From: Pseudomonas corrugata
Lineage (GTDB): Bacteria > Pseudomonadota > Gammaproteobacteria > Pseudomonadales > Pseudomonadaceae
Assembly: GCF_001269905.1 (NCBI RefSeq)
Contig: NZ_LHVK01000008.1
Coordinates: 392,526 to 456,525, forward strand
Direction: 5' to 3'
Length of the DNA: 64,000 bases
The position numbers were made by a program, and so were the translations under genes. The stretch's first letter is position 1. The number at the start of each line of letters is the position of its first letter. Of the stretch, positions 48,165 to 56,991 are shown piece by piece. Below the pieces are notes generated by a model. The model did no database searches and had not been told where the DNA came from. It was given only the letters and a program-made list of their open reading frames with translations.

Positions 48165-48995
48165 ATGTCCGCCGTGGAAACCGTGGTGGATAGCGTAGAC
48201 AGTCAGGCCGGTGCGCAACAGGAACTGCCGTTTGCCATGGTCTATGGCCAGGCGGTCACCGAAATGCCCCTGGATCTGTACATTCCGCCGGATGCCCTGG
48301 AGGTGTTTCTCGAAGCCTTCGAGGGCCCGCTCGATCTGCTGCTGTACCTGATCCGCAAGCAGAACATCAACATCCTCGACATTCCCGTGGCGGAAATCAC
48401 TCGCCAGTACATGGGGTATGTCGAGCTGATGCAGTCGGTGCGCCTTGAGCTGGCGGCCGAATACCTGGTGATGGCGGCCATGCTGGCCGAGATCAAGTCA
48501 CGGATGCTGTTGCCGCGCTCGGCCGAGGTCGAAGCGGAAGAAGACGATCCCCGTGCCGAACTGATCCGTCGCTTGCAGGAGTACGAGCGTTTCAAGGGCG
48601 CCGCCGAAGGCATCGACGGCTTGAGCCGGGTCGGGCGCGACGTGGTGGTGCCCAAGCTCGATGCTCCCGAGGCGCGGGCACGCAAGTTGCTGCCGGACGT
48701 GAGCCTGGAAGAGTTGCTGATGTCCATGGCTGAGGTCCTGCGTCGGGGCGACATGTTCGAAAGCCATCAGGTCAGCCGCGAGGCGCTGTCCACCCGCGAG
48801 CGCATGAGCGATGTGCTGGAACGGCTCAAGGGCGGTGGTTTTGTGCCGTTCGTCGAGCTGTTCACTGCCGAGGAAGGGCGGTTGGGGGTGGTCGTCACGT
48901 TTATGGCGATCCTGGAACTGGTCAAGGAATCCTTGGTCGAGCTGGTGCAGAATGAGCCGTTCGCAGCGATTCACGTGCGGGCACGAGCCGAATAA
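48165..48995 (+). CDS. scpA: Segregation and condensation protein A
   Basis: A 276-residue kleisin that joins SMC and ScpB in chromosome condensation. The ScpA signature EAFEGPLDLLLYLIRKQNINILDIPV is present near residues 45-70, and the C-terminal winged helix near 215-265. The start directly follows the YciO stop, with GAGG inside that gene as a binding site. scpB follows after 10 bases. The N-terminal 40 residues are extra to many homologues. Confidence 0.94.
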   Translation: MSAVETVVDSVDSQAGAQQELPFAMVYGQAVTEMPLDLYIPPDALEVFLEAFEGPLDLLLYLIRKQNINILDIPVAEITRQYMGYVELMQSVRLELAAEYLVMAAMLAEIKSRMLLPRSAEVEAEEDDPRAELIRRLQEYERFKGAAEGIDGLSRVGRDVVVPKLDAPEARARKLLPDVSLEELLMSMAEVLRRGDMFESHQVSREALSTRERMSDVLERLKGGGFVPFVELFTAEEGRLGVVVTFMAILELVKESLVELVQNEPFAAIHVRARAE

Positions 48996-49005
48996 CGAGC
49001 AATCA

Positions 49006-49944
49006 ATGAATCTGACTGAACCCCGTGAGCTGGCACCCTTGCTTGAAGCTTTCCTGTTGGCCTCTGGAAAGCCGCAATCGATGGAGCGTCTGTTCGAGCT
49101 TTTCGAAGAAGGCGAGCGGCCGGAACCAGCCGTGTTCAAGAAAGCCCTGACCCTGCTGGGCAAGTCCTGCGAGGGGCGGGCGTTTGAACTCAAGGAAGTG
49201 GCTTCCGGTTATCGCTTGCAGATCCGCGAGAAATTCGCGCCCTGGGTCGGACGCCTGTGGGAGGAACGGCCCCAGCGCTATTCCCGCGCCATGCTCGAAA
49301 CCATGGCCTTGATCGCTTACCGCCAACCGATCACCCGTGGTGAGATCGAGGACGTGCGGGGCGTGGCGGTCAACAGTCACATCGTCAAGACTCTGCTTGA
49401 GCGCGAGTGGATCCGAGTGGTCGGCTACCGCGACGTGCCAGGCAAACCGGCGATGTTCGCCACCACCAAGGCTTTCCTTGATCATTTCAACCTGAAAAAC
49501 CTTGATGACCTGCCACCGTTGGCTGAACTGCGGGAGCTGGAGCCCGAGCCGATGCTCGAGTTCGACGACGCCCCGGTACCCCAGGGTTTGCAAGACCTGG
49601 CCGACGCGAGTGCCGAACCGGAGGAGCCCAAGGAAGAAACCAGTTTCCATTCGTTACTGCTGGAGCTGGACACCATGGAGGAGGGACTCAAGACCGATTT
49701 CGACGACTTGCTGCGTGACGGTCCGGAACCTGAAGGCGAGGCGCCTGATCACGCAGTTGAACCCGCGGCCGAGGCTGAACCCGAAGAGGACATTCTCGGG
49801 GTTGCCGAAGCCCGGGAAAAACTGCTGGCCGCCGTGGCTGCCCTTGAGCCACCCACAGCCGAGCCTGAATTGACTGACGAAGAAGCCGAAGCCCGGGCGC
49901 TGGCTGAAGCGATTGAGAACGAACGTCGCCAGTTTGACGATTGA
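49006..49944 (+). CDS. scpB: Segregation and condensation protein B
   Basis: A 312-residue partner of ScpA. Two winged-helix domains occupy about 1-170 (LEAFLLASGKP, ETMALIAYRQPITRGEIEDVRG). The C-terminal 130 residues form an acidic Glu/Pro-rich tail (EPEEPKEET, EAEPEEDIL), much longer than in E. coli-type ScpB. I start at ATG 49006. It forms an operon with scpA. Confidence 0.95.
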   Translation: MNLTEPRELAPLLEAFLLASGKPQSMERLFELFEEGERPEPAVFKKALTLLGKSCEGRAFELKEVASGYRLQIREKFAPWVGRLWEERPQRYSRAMLETMALIAYRQPITRGEIEDVRGVAVNSHIVKTLLEREWIRVVGYRDVPGKPAMFATTKAFLDHFNLKNLDDLPPLAELRELEPEPMLEFDDAPVPQGLQDLADASAEPEEPKEETSFHSLLLELDTMEEGLKTDFDDLLRDGPEPEGEAPDHAVEPAAEAEPEEDILGVAEAREKLLAAVAALEPPTAEPELTDEEAEARALAEAIENERRQFDD

Positions 49945-49965
49945 TCCAGCTGACACCGCACCCCC

Positions 49966-50055
49966 TGTGGGAGCGAGCCTGCTCGCGATAGCGGTCGTTA
50001 AGCATGCATCGATATAGGACATGCTGCCGTCATCGCGAGCAGGCTCGCTCCCACA
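49966..50055. repeat. REPIN
   Basis: Two inverted REP units (TGTGGGAGCGAGCCTGCTCG and its complement) separated by about 50 bases, in the scpB-rluB gap. Confidence 0.88.
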
Positions 50056-50222
50056 GGGGAATGCAGGGACGGTAGACACCCGATCGGCGGAAAAACCACT
50101 GAGCACCCATCGATCAACTAGTCTCTGATGCGCAAACGCCTCAACGGGCGTATGATTCGCGACCCTTTGGCGAACGCTTCGCCAGACGACCCTTTTCAAG
50201 ACCACACCGGGAGGTGCCCAGC

Positions 50223-51440
50223 ATGAAAGACCAAGACAAGAACGACAGCCACGAAATCGGCCCCGCAGGCGAGAAACTGCAGAAAGTCCTCGCCCGCATC
50301 GGCGTCGGCTCGCGCCGCGACGTGGAAGCCTGGATCACCCAGGGCCGGATCAAGGTCAATGGCAAAGATGCCACCTTGGGTCTGCGCGTCGACATGCACG
50401 ACGCCATCACCATCGATGGCAAGGTGATCAAGCGCGAAGAGGCTGCCGAAACAGTGCGCCGCGTGATCATGTACAACAAACCCGACGGCGAGATCTGCAC
50501 CCGTGACGACCCGGAAGGCCGTCCGACGGTGTTCGACAAGATGCCGCGTCCGAAAGAAGGTCGCTGGATCAACATCGGCCGCCTCGACATCAACACCACC
50601 GGCTTGCTGATGTTCACCACCGACGGTGAGCTGGCCAATCGCCTGATGCACCCGTCCTACGAGATGGACCGCGAGTACGCCGTGCGCGTACGGGGCGAAG
50701 TCGACGATGAGATGATCGAGCGCCTGAAGGCTGGCGTCGTGCTGGAAGACGGTCCGGCGCGCTTCACCGACATCAAGCAGGCGCCGGGTGGTGAAGGGTT
50801 CAACCACTGGTACCACTGCGTGGTGATGGAAGGCCGTAACCGTGAAGTGCGTCGTCTGTGGGAATCCCAGGGGCTGGTAGTCAGCCGTCTGAAGCGCGTG
50901 CGTTTCGGCCCGGTGTTCCTCAACTCCGACCTGCCAATGGGGCGCTGGCGCGAAATGAGCCAGCAGGAAGTCGACATCCTGTCGGCTGAAGTAGGCCTTA
51001 CGCCTGTGGCAATGCCGCAGATGACCGCCAAGAGCAAGGACAAGCTGGAGCGGATGCAGCGTAAATCCTCGCGCCCGATGGGCAAGACCGAGCGCGTGCG
51101 AACCTTGCGTCCAGCGGCTGAGGGCGCGGCGCCTGGCCCACGTGCTCCCCGCGAGCCGCAGATCGAAGGCGAACGTCCGGCCCGCAAACCGGGGCCTCGT
51201 CAGGATGGCGAGCGCGGTCCACGCACGCCGCGCCCGGCCAATGGCCGGACTGAGCGTGGCGAAGGCCGTGGTACACCGGTGGCTGAGCGTCCGGTCGACG
51301 TCAAGCGTCCGGCCAAGCCGACCTCGAAGAAACGCCCGGCCATCACCTTGGTGGATCGGGATGCGCCGTCGGGCAAGCGTCGTGGTGCCCCGGCGGGCTC
51401 GGGGCAGCGTCCGGGGTTTGGGCGTCGCAAGCCGGAGTGA
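50223..51440 (+). CDS. rluB: 23S rRNA pseudouridine(2605) synthase
   Basis: A 405-residue RsuA-type pseudouridine synthase. An S4 RNA-binding domain (about 18-65) is followed by the catalytic domain with Asp122 in GRLDINTTGLL. The last 130 residues are a disordered Arg/Pro/Gly-rich tail typical of Pseudomonas RluB. The ATG at 50223 has GGGAGG eight bases upstream. A strong terminator follows. Confidence 0.95.
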   Translation: MKDQDKNDSHEIGPAGEKLQKVLARIGVGSRRDVEAWITQGRIKVNGKDATLGLRVDMHDAITIDGKVIKREEAAETVRRVIMYNKPDGEICTRDDPEGRPTVFDKMPRPKEGRWINIGRLDINTTGLLMFTTDGELANRLMHPSYEMDREYAVRVRGEVDDEMIERLKAGVVLEDGPARFTDIKQAPGGEGFNHWYHCVVMEGRNREVRRLWESQGLVVSRLKRVRFGPVFLNSDLPMGRWREMSQQEVDILSAEVGLTPVAMPQMTAKSKDKLERMQRKSSRPMGKTERVRTLRPAAEGAAPGPRAPREPQIEGERPARKPGPRQDGERGPRTPRPANGRTERGEGRGTPVAERPVDVKRPAKPTSKKRPAITLVDRDAPSGKRRGAPAGSGQRPGFGRRKPE

Positions 51441-51473
51441 GGCCGCTTTGAGTTTCTAGCGGCAAGCGGCAAG

Positions 51474-51509
51474 AAAAAACGCCAACCCTAGGGTTGGCGT
51501 TTTTTTTGG
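51474..51509 (+). terminator. rluB terminator
   Basis: AAACGCCAACCCTAGGGTTGGCGTTT, a perfect palindromic stem, followed by eight T residues. Confidence 0.92.
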
Positions 51510-51544
51510 CCTGGCTTCAGCGATGGGGTGTAGCTGAGACCGTC

Positions 51545-51640
51545 ATCGCGAGCAGGCTCGCACACAGGGGAATGGTGGCGAGCACGAGTTTTCCATTCAC
51601 TGGAGATCAATTGTGGGAGCGAGCCTGCTCGCGAAGAGGC
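51545..51640. repeat. Two REP units in tail-facing order
   Basis: A right-type unit (ATCGCGAGCAGGCTCGCACA) comes first and a left-type unit (TTGTGGGAGCGAGCCTGCTC) second, the reverse of the usual REPIN order. They may be remnants of two neighbouring REPINs. Confidence 0.6.
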
Positions 51641-51669
51641 CGGCATCACCAACCACAATCCCCAGCAGA

Positions 51670-52635
51670 CTAAAGCACAAACCGCCCATCAAACATCGGC
51701 TCATTATCCAGCGCCAGCACACCGCTCTCGAAAATCAGATCCAGGTGGTGGCTGCCCTTGGCGCCGCCACCCAACCCCAGGTGCAGGCCGCAATGTCGCT
51801 CCTCGAATCCGGCGTTGCGGGCATACAGGCTCTTGACCCCTTCGTTGGTGCCGATCCCCAACTCCTCGATGCGCCGGTTGGACGGGTTGGCATCCAGGTA
51901 TCGGTTGAAGTCATGTTCCAGGCCCGGCACTTCGGTAGCGATTTTCTGGATAGTGGAGTCTTCGATCCACAGCTCCAGCGGCGACTGTAGCACCCCATAT
52001 TTGCGGGCAAACGGAATGGTGCTCAGGAATGTGCCGACGAAACTCACCCGGCCATTGATGGTGTCACTGTGGGTGGCGATTTCACCAGGGGCCAGGTCGT
52101 AGTTGCCGAGGCCGTTGATGTCGGTCCACTTCCTGGCGCTGTCCAGGACCGTATCGAAGTACGAGCCGTGCTCGTCCTGGAAGCTCAATGTACTTGCCTG
52201 GGACATGCGCCGGATGAGGTGGCTGTTGAGCCCGGCGATACGTTGTGGGATGACGCTGAAGGTGTCGTAGAAATAGTCGCCGTAGTCCTTGAACAGCAGC
52301 GATTTCTTCCAGTTGTCCGCCATCACGCCTTGCAGCGCACGGACAAAGTCCGGGCCGTCGGGCCTAGGGTTGGGCAGGGTGGAAGAGTCGTAGAAGAAAA
52401 TGTACAGATCGCTGTCGGCAATGGCCTTGGACAGGCGCTCCGTGGGTTCAAGGTCCAGGCGCATGGCGCTGAACCGGAAGGGTGAGGCGTTGCCGGCTTG
52501 TTCGGCAATGGCACCGGTCAGTGCTTCATAGTCGGCGGTATGGCCGAGCAGTACCTTGGCGGGCTGGATGCCGGCCAGGGCAGGGTGGTGTTCGAGGTAG
52601 TAAAGGAAATGAGAGATGGCTCGTTGTGTGTCCAT
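51670..52635 (-). CDS. M29 aminopeptidase-like metalloprotein, divergent
   Basis: A 321-residue soluble protein of uncertain function. Its C-terminal half keeps the pattern of M29 (aminopeptidase T/AmpS) metallopeptidases: a GE motif in APGEIAT (Glu185), Glu258/259 before GIGTN (261-264), Glu278/279, His285 in GLHLGLGG and His297-x-Asp299 in SHHLDL. The N-terminal half (DLYIFFYDSS near 76-85) is unlike the usual M29 domain I know, and the protein is about 50-90 residues shorter. A 45-codon gene lies 90 bases upstream on the same strand, across a hairpin. The pair suggests processing or modification of that peptide, but this is inference. Confidence 0.6.
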   Translation of the reverse strand: MDTQRAISHFLYYLEHHPALAGIQPAKVLLGHTADYEALTGAIAEQAGNASPFRFSAMRLDLEPTERLSKAIADSDLYIFFYDSSTLPNPRPDGPDFVRALQGVMADNWKKSLLFKDYGDYFYDTFSVIPQRIAGLNSHLIRRMSQASTLSFQDEHGSYFDTVLDSARKWTDINGLGNYDLAPGEIATHSDTINGRVSFVGTFLSTIPFARKYGVLQSPLELWIEDSTIQKIATEVPGLEHDFNRYLDANPSNRRIEELGIGTNEGVKSLYARNAGFEERHCGLHLGLGGGAKGSHHLDLIFESGVLALDNEPMFDGRFVL

Positions 52636-52685
52636 ACTTGTTTTCTTCCCTGATCGATTAGCGTCCCGGACAACCTGCTAAAAGT

Positions 52686-52716
52686 GGCGGAGCCGACCGG
52701 CCGGATCAGCTCCGCC
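52686..52716 (-). terminator. Terminator-like hairpin between the peptide and M29-like genes
   Basis: GGCGGAGC/GCTCCGCC, an eight-base perfect stem with a 15-base loop containing CCGGCCGG. On the minus strand it is followed by ACTTTT. It lies 10 bases after the peptide stop. A weak terminator here would give more peptide mRNA than M29-like mRNA. Confidence 0.55.
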
Positions 52717-52725
52717 GGGTTGCGC

Positions 52726-52863
52726 TTACAGAGGCCACATCGCCGTGCCGAACGGAACGACGGCGTCGGCTTGCATCATTTCAACGGCGGCTTCATGGGT
52801 TGGCGCTTCAAACCATTCGTCCAATTGCAGTTCGGTTTCCAAGTCTTTGTCCAGTGCTTGCAT
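52726..52863 (-). CDS. 45-residue acidic peptide, RiPP-precursor-like
   Basis: A very short gene with a strong ribosome binding site (AGGAGA, six bases before ATG). The peptide starts MQALDKDLETELQLDEW, is strongly acidic in its first 33 residues, and ends in a hydrophobic, uncharged segment VVPFGTAMWPL. There is no Cys and no signal peptide. An acidic helical leader followed by a short distinct core is the usual layout of ribosomally made, post-translationally modified peptides. The M29-like gene follows. I do not recognise the peptide. It could instead be a small partner subunit or a regulatory peptide. Confidence 0.6.
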   Translation of the reverse strand: MQALDKDLETELQLDEWFEAPTHEAAVEMMQADAVVPFGTAMWPL

Positions 52864-53496
52864 AGTGAATCTCCTAGATGACTTTTACGGAAAGTTGCGG
52901 GCAATCCGGTGAGTGAAAGCTGACCGCATGAGGCCCCGCAAGGCTTGCCGGCACGATGCCCGGGCAAGTCGCTAAAACCTAGTCGACGGTTTTTTGGAAT
53001 GCAAAAAATAATTTTATTTTTTTGAGATGAACTTTTTGTTCTATTTCTCGTGATTTTTTTTGCTTATTTGAAACAGTTACCTGGGAGGTTTATTCGTTAG
53101 GAAGCTTTCTACCGTCAATTTCCAGACGGCCTACAGAAAATTCCTACATGGAAAAAATGTGTTACGCATCGTAAAGAAATATTTACGGAAACTGCCGACT
53201 CACTCGATCTGAAATCTGGCATTCCACGAATGTAAGAAAAAGCTTCCATCGGCGCTGTCAAATGTGGCGCTCCTCGGTTCCCGACGGCTTGTTTCAAGGC
53301 CGTGGGAAGGGTGAGATGCGCGGCATGCCTTGTGATGGTGTCTGGCAGCGGGAGGTCGGCGGTGTACAATGCGCCGCGTTTTACTGTGACCCTTCGCGTA
53401 CCCACGCATCTTCAAGGTTATCCGCCTTGCTCATTCCGCCACGCCACAAGCGTGTCGGGTTCGATTTCGTCACAGATAAAAACAAACAGGTGACGC
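52864..53496. other. AT-rich intergenic region upstream of the peptide and permease genes
   Basis: About 630 bases. The part 52980-53200 is far richer in A and T than anything nearby, with T-tracts and a CCGTC/GACGG hairpin near 53112. The right-hand part holds TACAAT near 53365, a plausible -10 box for the permease transcript, and a short hairpin CCACGCCACAAGCGTG near 53441. No further gene could be supported on either strand. Confidence 0.5.
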
Positions 53497-53556
53497 ATGA
53501 CCGTAAAAACGCTGAATTCCTGGTACCTGCGCTGGGGTTTGATTGGCGCTGCTTGA
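53497..53556 (+). CDS. Possible 19-residue leader peptide of the permease gene
   Basis: An open frame of 19 codons starting MTVKTLNSWYLRWGLIGAA, preceded by an extended ribosome binding site AGGTGA three bases before the ATG. It contains two Trp and one Tyr and ends 60 bases before the amino-acid permease start. A leader that senses aromatic amino-acid supply would fit an aromatic permease, but no clear terminator/antiterminator pair is seen after it. It could be a chance frame. Confidence 0.4.
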   Translation: MTVKTLNSWYLRWGLIGAA

Positions 53557-53616
53557 GATCTGATTCGAGCGGCAACGCCTGACGACCATTATCAAACCTT
53601 GCGTGAGACCCTTCCC

Positions 53617-55032
53617 ATGAGTGGACAAAACTCGCATTCAGGCGAGCTTAAGCGCGGCCTGAAAAATCGACATATTCAATTGATCGCCCTCGGCGGCGCG
53701 ATCGGTACCGGCCTTTTCCTGGGGTCGGCGGGGGTGCTGAAGTCAGCCGGCCCGTCGATGATCCTGGGCTACGCCATCTGCGGCTTCATCGCCTTCATGA
53801 TCATGCGCCAGTTGGGCGAAATGATCGTCGAAGAGCCGGTGGCCGGTTCTTTCAGCCACTTTGCCCACAAGTACTGGGGCGGTTTCGCCGGGTTCCTGTC
53901 GGGTTGGAATTGCTGGATTCTGTATATCCTGGTGGGCATGTCCGAGCTGACAGCTGTGGGCAAGTACATCCATTACTGGGCACCTGACATCCCGAGCTGG
54001 GTCTCGGCGGCGGCTTTTTTCATCCTGATCAACGCCATCAACCTGGCCAATGTAAAGGTCTTCGGTGAAGCCGAGTTCTGGTTCGCGATCATCAAAGTCG
54101 TGGCGATTGTCGGCATGATCGCCTTGGGCAGCTACCTGCTGGTCAGTGGCCACGGCGGCCCGCAGGCTTCGTTGACCAACCTGTGGTCCCACGGTGGGTT
54201 CTTCCCCAACGGCGTGAGCGGCCTGGTGATGGCGATGGCGATCATCATGTTCTCCTTTGGCGGCCTGGAAATGCTCGGTTTTACCGCTGCCGAGGCTGAC
54301 AAGCCGAAAACCGTGATCCCCAAGGCCATCAACCAGGTGATCTACCGGATCCTGATTTTCTACATCGGTGCCCTGGTGGTGCTGTTGTCCCTGACGCCTT
54401 GGGACAGCCTGCTGACCACACTCAATGCCTCCGGTGATGCCTACAGCGGCAGTCCGTTCGTGCAGGTGTTCTCGATGCTGGGTAGCAACACGGCGGCGCA
54501 CATTCTCAACTTCGTGGTGCTGACCGCCGCGCTGTCGGTGTACAACAGTGGTACCTACTGCAACAGCCGCATGCTGCTGGGCATGGCCGAGCAGGGCGAT
54601 GCGCCCAAGGCCCTGGCCCGTATCGATAAGCGTGGCGTGCCGGTGCGTTCGATCCTCGCCTCGGCGGCGGTGACGCTGGTCGCGGTACTGTTGAACTATC
54701 TGATCCCGCAGCATGCGCTGGAACTGCTCATGTCGCTGGTGGTCGCGACCCTGGTGATCAACTGGGCGATGATCAGCTACTCGCATTTCAAGTTCCGCCA
54801 GCACATGAACCAGACTCGCCAGGTGCCGCTGTTCAAGGCGCTGTGGTACCCCTACGGCAACTACATCTGCCTGGCGTTCGTGGTGTTCATCCTGGGCGTA
54901 ATGCTGTTGATCCCCGGCATCCAGGTTTCGGTGTACGCGATTCCGGTGTGGCTGGTGTTCATGTGGGTGTGCTATGTGATCAAGAACAAGCGCAGTGCCC
55001 AGCATGGATTGACTGTGGCGGCTGCCAAGTAG
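53617..55032 (+). CDS. Amino acid permease, AroP-like (APC superfamily)
   Basis: A 471-residue inner-membrane transporter with 12 helices. The APC/AAT-family signature LKNRHIQLIALGGAIGTGLFLG is near residues 14-35, with EMIVEEPVAGSF following. It resembles AroP and PheP, so aromatic amino-acid uptake is likely, but GabP- or ProY-type specificity cannot be excluded. I start at ATG 53617. A 19-codon frame upstream may be a leader. A terminator follows at 55051. Confidence 0.9.
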   Translation: MSGQNSHSGELKRGLKNRHIQLIALGGAIGTGLFLGSAGVLKSAGPSMILGYAICGFIAFMIMRQLGEMIVEEPVAGSFSHFAHKYWGGFAGFLSGWNCWILYILVGMSELTAVGKYIHYWAPDIPSWVSAAAFFILINAINLANVKVFGEAEFWFAIIKVVAIVGMIALGSYLLVSGHGGPQASLTNLWSHGGFFPNGVSGLVMAMAIIMFSFGGLEMLGFTAAEADKPKTVIPKAINQVIYRILIFYIGALVVLLSLTPWDSLLTTLNASGDAYSGSPFVQVFSMLGSNTAAHILNFVVLTAALSVYNSGTYCNSRMLLGMAEQGDAPKALARIDKRGVPVRSILASAAVTLVAVLLNYLIPQHALELLMSLVVATLVINWAMISYSHFKFRQHMNQTRQVPLFKALWYPYGNYICLAFVVFILGVMLLIPGIQVSVYAIPVWLVFMWVCYVIKNKRSAQHGLTVAAAK

Positions 55033-55050
55033 GCTTTCCTGAAATACCCC

Positions 55051-55080
55051 AAACCCGGCTGAATGCCGGGTTTGTTTTTT
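55051..55080 (+). terminator. Permease gene terminator
   Basis: AAACCCGGC/GCCGGGTTT stem followed by GTTTTTT, 18 bases after the stop codon. Confidence 0.9.
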
Positions 55081-55093
55081 CTGATTCACCCTC

Positions 55094-55176
55094 TGCGAGC
55101 CTGCTCGCGATGGCGTCGGGTCAGAAGCGTCAATGGTGGCTGGCACACCGCAATCGCGAGCAGGCTCGCTCCCACA
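55094..55176. repeat. REPIN
   Basis: Inverted REP units (TGCGAGCCTGCTCGCGATGG, slightly shortened, and CGCGAGCAGGCTCGCTCCCA) in the permease-arfB gap. Confidence 0.8.
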
Positions 55177-55238
55177 GGGATTGAGCGTTGTCCCTGGGAT
55201 TCGGGGTATTCTGTGGGGCCTGATACCGGACACTTTTC

Positions 55239-55652
55239 ATGCTGGCGATTTCCAACAACGTGCACATCCCCGATGCCGAGATCGAGCTGACGGCCATCCG
55301 CGCCCAGGGCGCCGGGGGGCAGAACGTCAACAAGGTCTCCAGCGCCGTGCACCTGCGCTTCGACATCCCGGCTTCGTCATTGCCCGAGTTCTACAAGGAG
55401 CGGCTGCTGGCCCTGCGTGACAGCCGCATTACCAGCGACGGCGTGTTGATCATCAAGGCCCAGCAATACCGGACACAGGAGCAGAACCGGGCCGATGCAC
55501 TGGAACGCCTGGTCGAACTGATCCTCAGTGCCACCAAGGTCGAGAAGAAGCGCCGCCCGACCAAACCGACCCTGGGGTCGAAGACGCGTCGCCTGGAATC
55601 CAAGAGCAAGCGTGGCTCGATCAAGGCCGGGCGGGGCAAGGTAGACTTCTAG
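55239..55652 (+). CDS. arfB: Alternative ribosome-rescue factor ArfB (YaeJ)
   Basis: A 137-residue codon-independent peptide-release factor that frees ribosomes stalled on broken mRNA. The catalytic GGQ is at residues 26-28 in GAGGQNVNK. The C-terminal tail (about 100-137) is strongly basic ([16 protein letters not shown]), as needed to enter the empty mRNA channel. The ATG begins the family N-terminus. A 54-bp palindromic repeat begins at 55649, in its final codons. Confidence 0.96.
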   Translation: MLAISNNVHIPDAEIELTAIRAQGAGGQNVNKVSSAVHLRFDIPASSLPEFYKERLLALRDSRITSDGVLIIKAQQYRTQEQNRADALERLVELILSATKVEKKRRPTKPTLGSKTRRLESKSKRGSIKAGRGKVDF

Positions 55653-55702
55653 TGGCCTGTGTGGCTAATTCGCGTACTCGAATTAACCGTACAGGCCACT
55701 AG
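55649..55702. repeat. 54-bp palindromic repeat, best copy
   Basis: Begins CTAGTGGCCTGTGTGGCTAA and ends TTAACCGTACAGGCCACTAG. The 24-base arms differ at three positions and enclose a six-base loop (CGTACT). It overlaps the last codon and stop of arfB and ends just before the converging MFS stop codon, so it may act as a shared terminator. Confidence 0.85.
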
Positions 55703-56898
55703 CTTCTGCTCCGTTCCTCGCGATACCTCGGCGCCTGCCGGTACAGGTAGATGCTCAACCCCAAGCCGCCGAGCGCTGCCAAGGCCGCGAACAGGAAGAT
55801 CGAGGCAAAGCCAAACCCTGCCGCAATCGCACCGGCCAACGGTCCGGTGATCCCCAGCGACAAATCAATGAACAGCGAATAGGCGCCCACCGCCGCCCCA
55901 CGGCTGGAAGCCGGCACCAGGTTGACGGCCTCGACACCCAGTGCCGGAAATACCAGCGAAAAACCAAAGCCACTCAACGCTGCGCCCGCCAATGCCCACT
56001 GCGCATCCGGTGCCAGCCATAAGAGCAACAAGCCAAGGGTTTCCACCGACAGGCAGGCAATCGCGACCCGAAAGCCCCCCAGGCGATTGATCAGATTGCC
56101 GAACAGCAAGCGCGCGCCGATGAAGCAGGCACCGAACAGGCTCAGGCACAGCACCGCGTTGTCCCAATGCCGGGTCGCGTAGTACAGGGTAATGAAGGTG
56201 GCGATGGTGCCGAAACCGATAGAGCCCAGAGCCAGGCCGCAGCCATGGGGCAGGACGCGCCCCAGCACATGCATGAACGGCAGGCGTTCGCCGACGACGA
56301 TGGGCGCGGCGGTTTTCGGCCACGCCAGCGCCACCCCCAGCACGGCCAGCAGGATGATGCTGACGCCCATGCTCCACAATCCCAGGGACTTGACCAGCCA
56401 CACCCCCAGCGGCGCGCCAATCGCCAGCGCGCCGTAACTGGCAATGCCGTTCCAGGAAATCACCTTGGCCGTATTCGCTGCGCCGACCCGGCCAATGCCC
56501 CAGCCAATCGAGCCCGAACCCACCAGGCTTTCCGCGCTGCCCAGCACCAGGCGACCGATCAGCAGGCTGATCAGGCTCAGGGTCGGCAGGTCATGAGTCC
56601 AGGCGGACGCCAGCATGAACACACCGCTCAACCCACATCCGGCGAGGCCGAAGATGACGGCGCGCTTGCTGCCCAGGTTGTCGATGATCTTGCCCGCGTA
56701 AGGGCGGCTGAGGAGGGTGGCCAGGTACTGGACGCTGATCACCAGCCCGGCGATTACCGCGCCAAAACCCAATTCGCCATGGACGAACCCGGGCAGCACG
56801 GCCAGGGGGATGCCGATATTCAAATAGCCAATGAAGGTAAAGAGAACGATGGAAACGACTTGCAGCGTGACCGCCAGGGGGCGCTGAGAATCTGACAT
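55699..56898 (-). CDS. MFS transporter
   Basis: A 399-residue inner-membrane transporter of the major facilitator superfamily with 12 predicted helices. The motif-A-like loop is [18 protein letters not shown] near residues 63-80. It resembles YhhS/YfcJ-type arabinose-efflux-like permeases. The substrate is unknown. The gene is monocistronic, and its 3' end borders the 54-bp palindrome it shares with arfB. Confidence 0.93.
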   Translation of the reverse strand: MSDSQRPLAVTLQVVSIVLFTFIGYLNIGIPLAVLPGFVHGELGFGAVIAGLVISVQYLATLLSRPYAGKIIDNLGSKRAVIFGLAGCGLSGVFMLASAWTHDLPTLSLISLLIGRLVLGSAESLVGSGSIGWGIGRVGAANTAKVISWNGIASYGALAIGAPLGVWLVKSLGLWSMGVSIILLAVLGVALAWPKTAAPIVVGERLPFMHVLGRVLPHGCGLALGSIGFGTIATFITLYYATRHWDNAVLCLSLFGACFIGARLLFGNLINRLGGFRVAIACLSVETLGLLLLWLAPDAQWALAGAALSGFGFSLVFPALGVEAVNLVPASSRGAAVGAYSLFIDLSLGITGPLAGAIAAGFGFASIFLFAALAALGGLGLSIYLYRQAPRYREERSRS

Positions 56899-56991
56899 GG
56901 GAGAAGGTCCACGGAGCAGCAGGATAGATAGGCTGCTTATGATAACGGCGCGCGTGGGGGGGAAGAGCAGAAAAGTAAAACTATTTGCCTG

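Noticed and set aside
53743..55233. Open frame of 496 codons on the minus strand
   Set aside because: Antisense to the amino-acid permease; no domain recognised and start inside a REPIN.
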